Assembly (NCBI GenBank): GCA_021464245.1 | Contig: JADCRB010000026.1 | Location: 2,208,187 to 2,272,186 of the forward strand | Origin: Carallia brachiata | Taxonomy: Eukaryota; Streptophyta; Magnoliopsida; Malpighiales; Rhizophoraceae | DNA length: 64,000 nt | Direction of reading: 5' to 3' | In this document: piece by piece, positions 45,898-57,600 of the stretch | Layout of the letters: each line of letters begins with the position of its first letter | Numbering within the stretch: position 1 is the stretch's first letter | Translations under genes and position numbers: made by a program | The notes under the pieces: generated by a model | Seen by the model: the letters and a program-made list of their open reading frames with translations, nothing else | Databases searched by the model: none | What the model was told of the DNA's origin: nothing

Positions 45898-46008
45898 ATT
45901 TATACGCAGAAATCAGCTGCATACACACAAGGTAAAGGCATTATTTTTTGTCTTTATTATTCCATTTGCGTGTATAGAGTAAAAAAGTGTGTATAAATAA
46001 CATTATCC
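45898..46008. mobile_element. 111-bp foldback mini-element with perfect 9-bp target duplication
   Basis: AAAGTTGAA occurs at 45889-45897 and 46009-46017. The left end is GGATGAAGCTATTTATACGCA and the inverted right end GGATAATGTTATTTATACACA, matching at 17 of 21 positions. This is a very short Mutator-type MITE. Confidence 0.85.
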
Positions 46009-46017
46009 AAAGTTGAA

Positions 46018-48188
46018 TTGTTCGTGTTAAATCACCTTTTTCAATCAACTACATCCATCATTTTGGTCCCAAAGCATTTGTTACCTTCAAAATTGCGTCG
46101 ATAACGTGCAAATAATCGTGCAAATAATGTATAGTACTACCATGTAATAATATTTATTTAGCAACATAATACTTATAACACGGCATTAAAATAATTTTTT
46201 TACATATAATTTTATTTATTTATAAGATTAAGTGAGACAAAATTGATTCTTTTTTTTGTGACCTTTTTGTTGTTTCCTAACTTTTCTCAATAATTCTCAA
46301 ATTAGCATTTATCTAATAACTGACCCAAATATTGTCATTTTGGTCATGTTACAGCTCCATCCATCAAATGTAGCCTACTACTTTCCTTTCCTAAATAGAG
46401 TATTTAATACATAATCGCAATTGCTTGTTTGCCCTTTTTTTTTTTTTTTAACTCAAAAATGTTATCAACTTGTTCATAAATAGTATTTAATACATAATCG
46501 CAATTTCATTTTTTTTCATTAATACAAATGGAATTTTGTACCAAATTAAGTTGTTCGTGTTAAACCAACTTTTTCTGCCTAGAATTTTAACAATAACTAT
46601 GTCACATAGCAAAACAAAATAGACTGAAAAAGAAGAAAGGGATCTGGCCAAAAAAAAAAGAAGAAGAAGAAAGAGTTGATAAAAGCGACGGCAGCCCCTC
46701 ACAAGAACCCATTAAAATTGAGGGGTGCCATCCTGCTCCATTGGCTCCTCCAAATAAAAGCAAATCCCATCTTCACTTTTCTGAAATCTTTTGGTTTTTC
46801 TTTGTTTTATCTGGTCCTTTTCCACCTTTCTTCTGTGTACTATTTTTTGGCAGCAAGCGAAAATGGCCAATCCAAACTCTGAATCACTCACATGGCCGCC
46901 TTTTTAACTCCATTCTCTCCTCTTCTCTGACAACCTCACCTGCATTTTCGTGATTGTGCCTTCGTACTCTCTGAATCCATTCCTGTCCACGTGTACGGCG
47001 ATGGGGTCCTTAATCATAATTGCTTCACGAGCCCATATATGTCTGTATATAACATCAAAAAAAATTATAAATTAATAAGAGTAAGACACTGTTTAAAAAA
47101 AAATAAGATTTAATAAAATATGTAGACTTATATATAATAAATGTAATTATATTTAATAATTTATTTAAATACGTAAAATATATATTATTAAATTAATAAA
47201 ATTAAAAAATTTATTATTTTTTTAATTTAATACATCTTTTATCATTTAATAATTTAAAATATTGCATATTTACCTTACTCTTACCATTACAAGTTTAAAA
47301 TAATTTTCCCAATTAAGAAGATCACTACAAAGTGTAATTTAAAAGAACACAAGAGAAAATAAAAAAAATAAATAACTTTGATTAGTTATTTAAAAAATAA
47401 AATTATTACAAATTTTGTTTTGTTATTTTATGTATATGTTTATTTATATTTTTTAAAATTGAGTTAAATAATTTTTTTACGAATAAATAAGTAAATAGAA
47501 TTTAATTGCCCCCTACGGTTTGCATGGGTTGAAAGTTACTGTTTTTTCTTGTAATATATTAAAATCTCTCGTTGGTACCATGGAATTTTGTGTTTGGAGC
47601 GGGTTACTGGGAATAGAAGCGCTATCAATTACTCTGCATTGGCTTAGTCTACAAGTCTGTTTAAAATTGTGATTGAGTGAGACCCAAAAACAAAAAAAAA
47701 ATTTGTGATTGAGTTTTGTTATTCAATTGATAAATTAATTTTCTTCAAATTTTTTTTTTAACAGGCAATTGACTGTTTAGCTATAGTTTTTGATATTTTG
47801 AAAGAAAAGAGAAAAATTAATAATGAAAAAAGAAAAATATTAAAAAGAGCTTTTATATAGTTAAATTATAATAATATATGTAACAATTAATTTTGCCCGA
47901 CAAAAATATTAAAATTACCGTCTTCTTCCTGTGTTATCCACTAAATCAAAATACCGCAATCTTAAAATTTAAGTTTAAGTTGTGATGCGCATCCGTCAAT
48001 TGCAATTTTAAGAGTTTATCAAACACAAATAATATTTATACTTAACTCGAAACGCGGATTTACAAATTGCAATTGCAATCCCAAACACACCCGTGAACAA
48101 GAAGATTTCAACGTTCTTTCTCATAGTGCCTAGTTAATTAAGGCTACCAATAGGCAAAGGCCACTTTTTTTGTTTTTTAAGTCTTTTA
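46018..48188. other. No gene seen; short direct repeats
   Basis: A 23-bp identical repeat (starting GTATTTAATACATAATCG) is at 46400-46422 and 46483-46505. A related pair (TTGTTCGTGTTAAA) is near 46018 and 46548. There is no credible ORF. Confidence 0.5.
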
Positions 48189-48423
48189 TACTTTATTTAG
48201 ATTGAAAGGAAGTGAATGGAAAAGAAAAAAATTAAAAATAATACAGTAATAATAATATTATGATTAATAAAAATAATAATTAAAAAGTTATCAGAAAAAA
48301 AATAATTTGTGAGAGAAAAAGTAAATATTAGTTATTTAAATTGATAGAAAATAAAAAAAAATAAATAAAAAATAATTTTCTTTTTTTTTTTCTTTTCTTT
48401 CTTATGTTTTGCCAAACAAAACA
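48189..48423 (+). mobile_element. MITE of the 96-bp-repeat family, copy 3 of 4
   Basis: TTA flanks it at 48186-48188 and 48424-48426. It contains AATTTGTGAGAGAAAAAGT and TTAGTTATTTAAATTGATAG, matching the other copies. The terminal motif TTTATTTAG is degraded on the left; the inverted right end is TGTTTTGTTTGG. Confidence 0.68.
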
Positions 48424-48426
48424 TTA

Positions 48427-51400
48427 ATGTTCGTAGTCCAGAAGATTAGAAAGAGTGAACTGGGGATTAAAATTCAAATCTTATTTTTTTCAATTAAAAG
48501 TAACCATTTCTATTACTTTAATTACTGTGAAGTCCTCTATTGTCACGGCATCGTAATATTGCTACTCGGCTTCCACAAGCACACGAAGTCACGAACATTT
48601 AAAATGAAATGAAATTTGGTACACTAGTAAAGGAGGTGGTCCCGGCATTTTATAGTGCAGAAAGACCCGGTGAAAATGAAACCATCCAAACGCAATAAAC
48701 ATATAATGATGCAAATTATTAAATTATAATAATATAAATTATTAAATTACGATCAATAAATTATGTGTTTACGATATATCTCAATAAACTTGTATGATAA
48801 AAAAATGTAAAAATAAGAGAAGCTATATCTACTAAATTATTTTAATAATGTATTAAAAAATAATTAATTATTAATTTTTTATAATTACATGTATATTTTA
48901 AATGATAAAAAATAAAAAAATAAAATATATTTTATTTCTTTTTGATTCTTTTTATTAATATAATGATAAAAAATATAATAATTAATTATTTTTTAAAATA
49001 TATACGAAAACAAAATATGAGGACAAACTCCATTCCGGAATAGTAAGCGTGTCCTCACCTCTGCGTTTACCTTTTGTTCAGGGATTGGTGGAGGCATGTG
49101 ATGTGGGTCCCGCGATGCGTGTCCAATCAAACAAGGTGTCATTTTCCATCGCAGGGGTCGCAATCACGCAAAAAAATTCTCAGATTTTTGCGAGGTGGTC
49201 AGGGGTCAGGATGATAGTAACATTGAACAGCGAAGTTCTTACATACACCCTTTGTTGGAGCCTTGTGATTCATTGACAGCTCAAATTTTGAAAATCTCCA
49301 AATCAACAGCCAATTGGAAAACGCCACCTTTTTTGCCATGAGTCTCCCTCTCTCTCTCTCTCTCTGTTTTTTTTTTATTTTTCTCTTGGGGCCAAAGCCC
49401 CCCCGAGAAAAGGATCACTAACTTGTTAGTTTAGTCCTTTTGGAGTGATGTGGACGCCTGTGGTTTTTCCACTAGGCGCAATTGCATCAAACTTACCGAG
49501 AAGAATTTTACAATTGTGGGGCCCACCACTTAATTTGATGGTTTTCAGTGGTAAGACGGATGATTCGCTGTATGCAGCTGATGATGTTCAAGTTTCTATT
49601 AATATTCTGTCCCCCAAAAACAAAAATTTCTATTAGTGTCTCCGGGAAACCTAAATGCATTTTTAACTATGAGAATGGTTGGATGCCTTTGGATGTAAAT
49701 GAAAAGAAAAAGAAAAGAAAATAAAATGAAATTATTTCTTATTTTTTTATTTTTTTAATTTAAATAACTAATTTTTATTTTTTTCACAAATTACTATTTA
49801 TTTTCTTTCTCATAATTTTTAAATTATTACTTTTTATCAATCATAAGATCATCATTACTATACTATTTTCTATTCATTTTATTTTTTATTCACTTTCTGT
49901 CAATTTAAACACACTATAAGTATTATGAAGTTTACTCTTCTAATAAATTTTATATAAGTCAGCCTATTTTATAGTGTGAGAGTGAAATTTTTTTTTGTGG
50001 AGACTAGGATTAACAATCTTGTTTTTTTTTTATTAAAAACAAGGTGGGGCCAAATTTTTTTTAAAAAAAAGTTAACAATCCTATTTTTGAAAAAAAAAGA
50101 ATGATGGGCCCAAATTTTTAGAAAATGGAATCCCCTTTTGTTGTCTCTCCTTTTTTTTTTTTCTTGGTTTTCCCCTTTCCCTTACTTTCAAATCGGGTGC
50201 TCCACGTCAAGCTTATTTTGATACAGCATCCTTGAGCCCCTACGCCTTAAACCTACTCTTTGCTTGTTTTTTTAATCATCCACAGTCCACACTTTATTCC
50301 ACGCTTATGTTTTTCTTATGTGTTTTCTTATTTCTTTTGGCCATCTTAATTGCTTTTTGATCATGATTTTTACCATGCACTCTTCTTATTATATTTCTCA
50401 TTTTGATGCTGCTATCACACGGGGTAGCATTGTTCCAAAAACGGGAAAAAGAAAAAAAAAAAAACAAATGGGTTGCCATGCTCCACTTTGCACACACAAA
50501 AGAATACTATGTTTTGGGATGCACTCCCCAATCTCTGTAATGTTTAGTCCTTTAAGATTATTTTTAATCATTTCTTTTTTTTTTATTCATATGTGCTTAG
50601 TTTGATTTGTGGAGATACAATGTTTTTATTCACAATATTGACCAGCTTTGCCGCAAAAAATATATTAATTATACCATCAGTTGTCAATTTGTATCGTTCG
50701 TCGCTAGCTTAAATTATTAGTTGTCAATTATCAACTATAATATGTAAATGGAATCAAATGATGAAGAATTTTCCTGTCTGTTAAACACCGAGAGAAATCA
50801 AATATGCATTTAGAGGTTTTTTAAACTTTTGACTAACTATTCTCTATGATTATTAACGTAACTTATGTTTTACGTTATATGTTTTTCAATTTAAGGCTTT
50901 CTTTTTTTATAGTAAAATACAAGATACTAATTCATAGGGATAAAAAGGGAGTTACATATATGCTAACCTTCCAAGTTATGTTTATAACTTGGAGTGAGAT
51001 TCTCTTCATAATTGACTTTTAGTTAAATTTTTCTCCTCGTTCCAACTAGATCAAAAAATAATAATAATAAAGGAAAAAATCATTAGCTTAGCTATCATCC
51101 AAATTAATTTTTAAAACTCTAATTTCAACCCTAATTCTAAATAGATCCAATAACCTCTACACATGCCACCTTTAGAACTCTTTTTAAGAAATTGTAAGGA
51201 AAAATAACTAATTATTATTGTAAATCTTACCATCACATTGAGACTCAAAAATCCATATGAAGTTACCTCCTTGCAATCCGACTTTAATATTCCAATTCTA
51301 GCCAATAAAATAAGAACTCTATATACTTTTCTTTGTTGCCAACTAAGTCCAATCTTCAAAGTGACTTGTAGGGTCTTCCGTAATGAAAATGATGATGTGT

Positions 51401-53139
51401 AATTTGCAAAGGTTATTCTATTTTCTTTTATAAGTAAAAAAAAAAAAAGGATTTGATGTTGTCATTAGGGTAATTATGGGAGTCTGAAGATATGCTTTAG
51501 CTATAATCTATTATATACCTCACCTCAGATCTAACTTTTGGGTCACCTTAATTAAGGTCATTATCGAGCTACGTACGGTATCATCTAGAAACCATAATGT
51601 TTGCTCCCGTCAACATCCAAATAGAATTTCTTTTCTATGTACCAAAAAATATCTGAATAAAAGTTAAACCGGAAGTTCATAAATATAAACAATGGTTAGC
51701 ATTGTATTTGACATAATTAGTAATTTAAGGTACAGAATGATTAAAATATATGAGGGTTTCGATCAGGAGAGGATGCATTGTATAGAAATTGCGACTCTGT
51801 GCATCATCAAAGTCAAGTGTCTAAGTTGATTCAAAATTTATTCGGAAAAATATACATGGATCGACTGTGATTTGATTCGTGTTACTTTTAAATGGGAGGA
51901 GACCAAAAAAAAAAAATTGAAGAAAGGGGCTCCACGACTTTCCCTAAAATAAAGATAACTATTAACTTGTTCTCTCGCTTCCCAAACCCAATTTATTCAA
52001 CTAAAATAACTAAAAAATAAATAACCTGTTTTGCTTTCACCAACAATGATGTTAAGATGTACGGAAATGACAAACCAATTCATAGACATGGGCTCGTCTC
52101 ATTATATAGGACACGAACTATCCAAAACAAATTACTCTTAGCAAATAATCACTCTCGGTTAATTATTTTCATAAGCAATCAAATTACTAAAACGTCAAGC
52201 CATATGTGGTTTGTAGTGAAAATCTTTGGCTGATTGAAGAGTTGTTCTTTCCAATGTGATATCCATGAAAGGGAATGGCCTTCTGATTCAAATTTTCTTG
52301 TTTACTTTATATAGATTATGGCTATGTTTCATATGTGTCCTTTGTCTAAGGTGGGGTCTTGACATTGAAAATATAAACACCATAAAGAATTGTTCTATAT
52401 AATCAAGTGATATTTGAAACTTGGAATGCATTGTTAATAAAATAGAAGAATAGACACACTTGGGTCCCGATCAAATTCCCTCAGCATCAACTAAGCCACC
52501 TGGCTAACTGGCTATTGGTGCTATTCATAGCCGAACTTTACAGCTAAATATTGTAGTGTTGATTTCACAATTTCGTCCTCAAAGATTCCAAAATTATGTA
52601 AACTTTTCAATCTTCATATGCTACAAAATTATAAAAACATCCCCTTAAAACAACTTTCAATATATGGCTTCCATCTTTAGCATGCTCTAGGTAGTTTCGG
52701 TTTTGGACACCTTGAAGGCGTAATACCTTAATGTATCATAAATCAAAATCAATGTTGCGGGACGGAAGCATGTATAAGGGTCATCAAAAGGTAAACATTC
52801 CATGGAACTTTTTAAATTTCTGTAATCAACCATGAAAGATAAAAACTGCAAGAAGAGATTTATTTCATTGATAATTGATAGCTAAATAGACTTACTAGAC
52901 TTATTACATAGGGCCCCATTTATTATAGTTTCTCCCTAACAAATAATAAATGATAAAGAAACAAATAAACATTAAAATTGAAATGCTTAAACTTAAGCCT
53001 TAAGGTCACTTTCTTAATGATATCTTAAAAACTCCTAATCAAGCTAGAATACCCTAAAAATTAACAAATTAAAAATAAGTTCAATCAAAATTACAACTTA
53101 AACCGTAGATGGTAAAATATAGCCTTCATGACTTTTCCT
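48427..53139. other. No gene seen
   Basis: AT-rich. It holds one MITE (49686-49916) and a 62-bp tandem duplication near 50010-50133, whose units begin TTAACAATC. Short ORFs at 49049-49276 and 50318-50605 have no recognisable feature. Confidence 0.5.
49686..49916 (-). mobile_element. MITE of the 96-bp-repeat family, copy 4 of 4
   Basis: Its reverse complement contains AATAGTAATTTGTGA and AATTAGTTATTTAAATT as in the copies at 32256 and 48189. The right end, inverted, is TAGTGTGTTTAA. The left end and target duplication are eroded, so the boundaries are approximate. Confidence 0.62.
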
Positions 53140-53147
53140 ACATCAAT

Positions 53148-54619
53148 CAGGACAGATCCATAATACTTTTTTAGGAGGGGCAAATTTTTTACAGATAATT
53201 GCGATAATAAAATTAATTTATAAGATAAAAATAAAAATATATTAATTAGTTTGAGTTATAAATATTATAATTATATCTCGTGAATTTTAACATTTTTACC
53301 ATTTTTAAAAAACTAAAAAAAACTATTTTTTATATTTTATATAATTAAATATATTTTTTATATAAATAATAGTTCAATTATTTAGTCATTTTTGTTTCAT
53401 GTGATTTTGTAATAGATTTTTTATAATGTTTATTGTAGTAAAACTATTTTTTGCATAACTGTTATAACTGATAAAATTATAATTACTTTTATAAATAAAT
53501 ATATGTTTAGATATACAGTGTATTTCTAAATATTGTTTTTAGTGTCTATTGGTAATAATTTGTTTAATCATAAAACAAAATATTCCTAAGAAGATTGTCA
53601 AAAAGAGTAAATTTATTCAATAAAATTTTGAGAATAAATGACCTGAAGTTAAAAAGACAACCCGTTGAATGAGAGAAAGTTAAATTATAAATCTTAAAAT
53701 AAAAAAAAATGCATTTGAAACAAAATAGAAAAGAGTAGTTTTAAAAAAAAGAAAGAGCAAAAAAGAAGTTTTACTTTAAAAAAAAAAAAAGTAAAAAAAC
53801 AAGGAAAGATACCTCAAAAAAACAGGAACCAAAATATGGCATATATGTTGTGAGCCTCGATCCCAAGACTAAGGGGTGTTTGGGTTAATTTTTGAAGGAG
53901 TACATTTGCGTTTTATTTTGAAAAAGCAGGAAGATAGGCGTTTGGTAAATTTTTTAGTATTACTGTTTGATTCTGCTCATTTCCTTATTTAACTTCCTAA
54001 CAGCAGCTGATTGAAAAGCAGCTCTGAACTATTTTTTGCTATTTTTTGGATTACTTTTCACTTTTTAATATTAATAATAATTTATATAGACTAAATTACC
54101 TTTAAAGAATATTTATATAATTTACTAATTATTTTTTTACTTGACACATGAATTAGATATGTTAATTTATTTTATTAGTATTTATATAACTTCAATAATT
54201 TTTTTCAAGTATTCTTAAATAATATTTTTTCATTTCAATTTTCTTTAATATTGACATTTATAAAAAAATCTCAAGTATAATAATTTTTATCATTTAATAA
54301 AAATTAATATTTTTTTAAAAAAATTAAAAATTAAGTAAAATAATTCTCAATATTATTTATAAAATATTATTCTAAAATATAAAATAATAAAATATAAAAA
54401 TAAAAATTTTAATATGATATATCTACATAAATTATATAACTAAATTAAACATTTCATTATTCAACAGTAACAGCAAATATAAAATTAAACAAACACTTTA
54501 TTAATTTTATCAGCAATTAACAGCAGCAATTAATAACAGTAATCAATAACAATAATATTGAGCAGTTAACCCAAACAGACCCTAAAGCATGAAAAGTTCT
54601 TTAGCTACATCCGTCCCTG
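53148..54619. mobile_element. hAT element with a nested MITE
   Basis: ACATCAAT borders both ends (53140-53147, 54620-54627), a perfect 8-bp target duplication. The left end is CAGGACAGATCCATA and the inverted right end CAGGGACGGATGTAG; CAGGG starts are typical of hAT ends. Nearly half of the length is the younger insertion at 53873-54582. No transposase frame remains. Confidence 0.85.
53873..54582. mobile_element. PIF/Harbinger-like MITE nested in the hAT element
   Basis: TAA lies on both sides (53870-53872, 54583-54585). The ends are GGGGTGTTTGGGTTAA and, inverted, GGGTCTGTTTGGGTTAA. Internal CAGCAGCTGATTG and, inverted, ACTGTTATTAATTGCTGCTG blocks extend the similarity between arms. 710 bp, no ORF. 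Confidence 0.85.
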
Positions 54620-54627
54620 ACATCAAT

Positions 54628-57600
54628 CACAATGGGTAGATTGTCAAGTTCTTTACCCCATGATGTATACCCATGATTTATAGATGAGACAATTTTGTTT
54701 AGGACCCCTAACGAAGCATACCTACTGGTTATATATATATACATATACCAGTTTTATGTATATTGTGCCCCCTATCCACCCTTCTTTATAAATAATTGTT
54801 CCCCTCCTCCCTAACCTCTATATATGGTATTAATATTTGAAATTTATCTTCATAATTTTTTGTCCCACGAAATTCCCTACTTAAAATTTTCTTATTTTCA
54901 TATTTTAAATTTTTTATGATTCTTTCCTTATTTCAGATCTTATCCAGACTTTGTTCAAAGGATTTTTACATTTTGATAAAATAAATTATACTAATTTAAC
55001 ATTAAAAAGTAAAAGATTGGGAAAAACATATAGTAGATATACAAGTTTACATTTGCTTTTGAAACTAACTCTAAAATTTTGAATTGTAGTAATTATAGTA
55101 AAAAGAATTTCGGTCATGAATGTTATAAAGAATTAGTTGTGTAATCTATTAGAAAATAATGATTAAATGATTGTATCGCTACTTTCAATATATATATTTG
55201 ATATTATAACAAAATGAAAAAATATATAACATTAATGCTTTTTTTTTTCTCTTTACAGAGGGTCAAGTCCATACATTAATCTTTAGTGTTTGGGATATTA
55301 ACTATTTAATTTAAAAAGAAAAAGAAGTATCACTAAAAGCAAAATAGGCTTACATATTCAAAGAGAGTAAAACTACGCTTTTCTCTTGCTTATGCAAATA
55401 TTTTATAGATATATGAGAAGTATTAGGTAGTAATAAATTAATAATAAAATGATATAGACCATTTGACGATTGAAAATTATAAAAATATATATAAATTATT
55501 AATACCATTAAATAAATTACATGAAATATTGTTACTACCTAAAATTAAGTTATATATATATATCCTAAGATAATAATTAATCAATCTAATACGAAGGCGT
55601 CATTCTAGTAATGCGTGAACAATTAAAAAGCCCCAGAAAATCTTCTCCTCAACCACAAGATCTTATGTTTTGTCTTGAACTTGATATTATATCATATTTA
55701 TAGGGCAATGGTTTAATATCTTTCGCTTCATTGAATTAATTATGCAATATATATGTTTACAAATAACTAAATATTCTTGGACAGACACATCTCAGTGTCT
55801 TAACAACAGCCGATCCAAGGTATATTCCATCAGCGAACACATCAGACGATTATCTATTGGAACAAATCATGTGAACATATCAAATTTGACACCCTTTAAT
55901 TTGCAACTGAAATAATTAATTAAAAAAACTTGATAGCTAATGAATAGTTTATATCTGGAGCCGATCTAGGGTTTCCATAACTTTTGATTTCATAGAAAGC
56001 AGAGACAACGATAACACAAAACAATTTAAGGTTATTTTTCCAGTTATAAATTGTGTACAAACATGTGCATAGTACTAAGTACATGGAATGGCAAAGCAAT
56101 ATATAAATGTGTGTCCCTTTCACCTCTACATGTATCCACCACTTACTGCAAAATTCTATTAGTTACCAATAATTCGAAAAAAGAAAAAAAAAAATATGTT
56201 GGCCATGGTTCCTTTTTTAGGTATTTCGGCATCGATCACCATGAGCCAATTAGGGAAACTTTGCGTGAAATTAACTAATATCCTATATCAAGATTCTGAC
56301 CTTGAAAGGCACTAAAAGATTATAATAGCCTGTAGCCAAAACAAGGAAAATCATTATTTTTTTTTTCTGGATCTGCCACTGTAAATCGATAATAATTACT
56401 ATTTTGTAGGAATCTAGGCAATTGGATTAAAAGATAGCCGCCATGGTTCCTCAGAGACACACTAGTCGAACTATGATTCTCTAATAAGAGCAATAGAGTT
56501 TATAAAAAATTAGAGAGTTACAAATACTGTATTAATTTACAATCCAATAAATTTTTTAGAGGATAAAAAAAAAATTCAAACACTGAAATAATAAAAGAGA
56601 AGAGACTAGAGAGAGAGCTAAAATGACGTTTGTGGTGGCGGAAGCAAGTGCCAGACTGCCCCCAGCACAGCAGCAGCCAGCAATGGTGGTTTTTGATGAA
56701 GACAGCCATGGAGGGAGGAAGGGAGGCCATGGTAGCCTGGATTCCTGGGGCTGGGCTGGCTCTAACGTACCCCCACGAAAAAAAAACTTGTCTTTTTCTC
56801 TTGTTTGGAGAAAATCTAATTTCCTGGAGGCCCCTACAAATACGTCACTCTTCGTGGTGGGCCCATATGGGCCCCACTCCCTCTCGAAATCCCGAACAAA
56901 CGGTGCCGAGCGAAGGTTTAAAACCATTTTTCTTTGGTTCTATCAATTGAATTGTATGGTGATTTAATTTAGGGAAAAAAGTTTTTGTATTTGCATTCAA
57001 AGTAAAAGAAAAAAAAAAGAGATCAAGATTGAATTCACAAAAATAAAAAATAAATGATTAGATATTATTAAATAATATGACGTTGTTACTTATTTTTACT
57101 TAAATATAGTTATATAATCTTATATTTTATTATTATTGTTTTAATTAAATGTAGTGCTTGCTTTTCAATTTATTTGATTGGCTAATGTATACACCAGCAA
57201 GCTTGCAAATTTAGACAAAAATTTTTGAGCTTCGTACATTAAACACCGTCCTTCAAAGCATTGGAGTTTGACAAAGGGATCATGAATTATAAATGAGGCA
57301 CATGGAACTTGAATAATGAAACACACCTGTGTATAAGACCACGGTCGTATCATAACGTGAACAGAGAAGACGGCTGAGCCCAGCCCAGATGTTCCGGATT
57401 AGGCAGAGTACGGTTTTGCATTTTTTTTTTTTTTTAGGTCTACAACAAATTGGGTCTATCAATAAAAATGTATCTAAATATAGGATTTGTTTTTTTTTTT
57501 TTTTGACATGAAGATTTGTTTTTTTCAACTCCGTTACATTGTTTGACATTAAGAATAAATGTAACGTTAAGAATAAATGCGAGTGCACATTATCTATTTA

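Noticed and set aside
56556..56967. Overlapping ORFs of 106-123 codons on both strands
   Set aside because: Three frames are open at once in a locally GC-rich stretch, with no family resemblance and no splice or promoter support.
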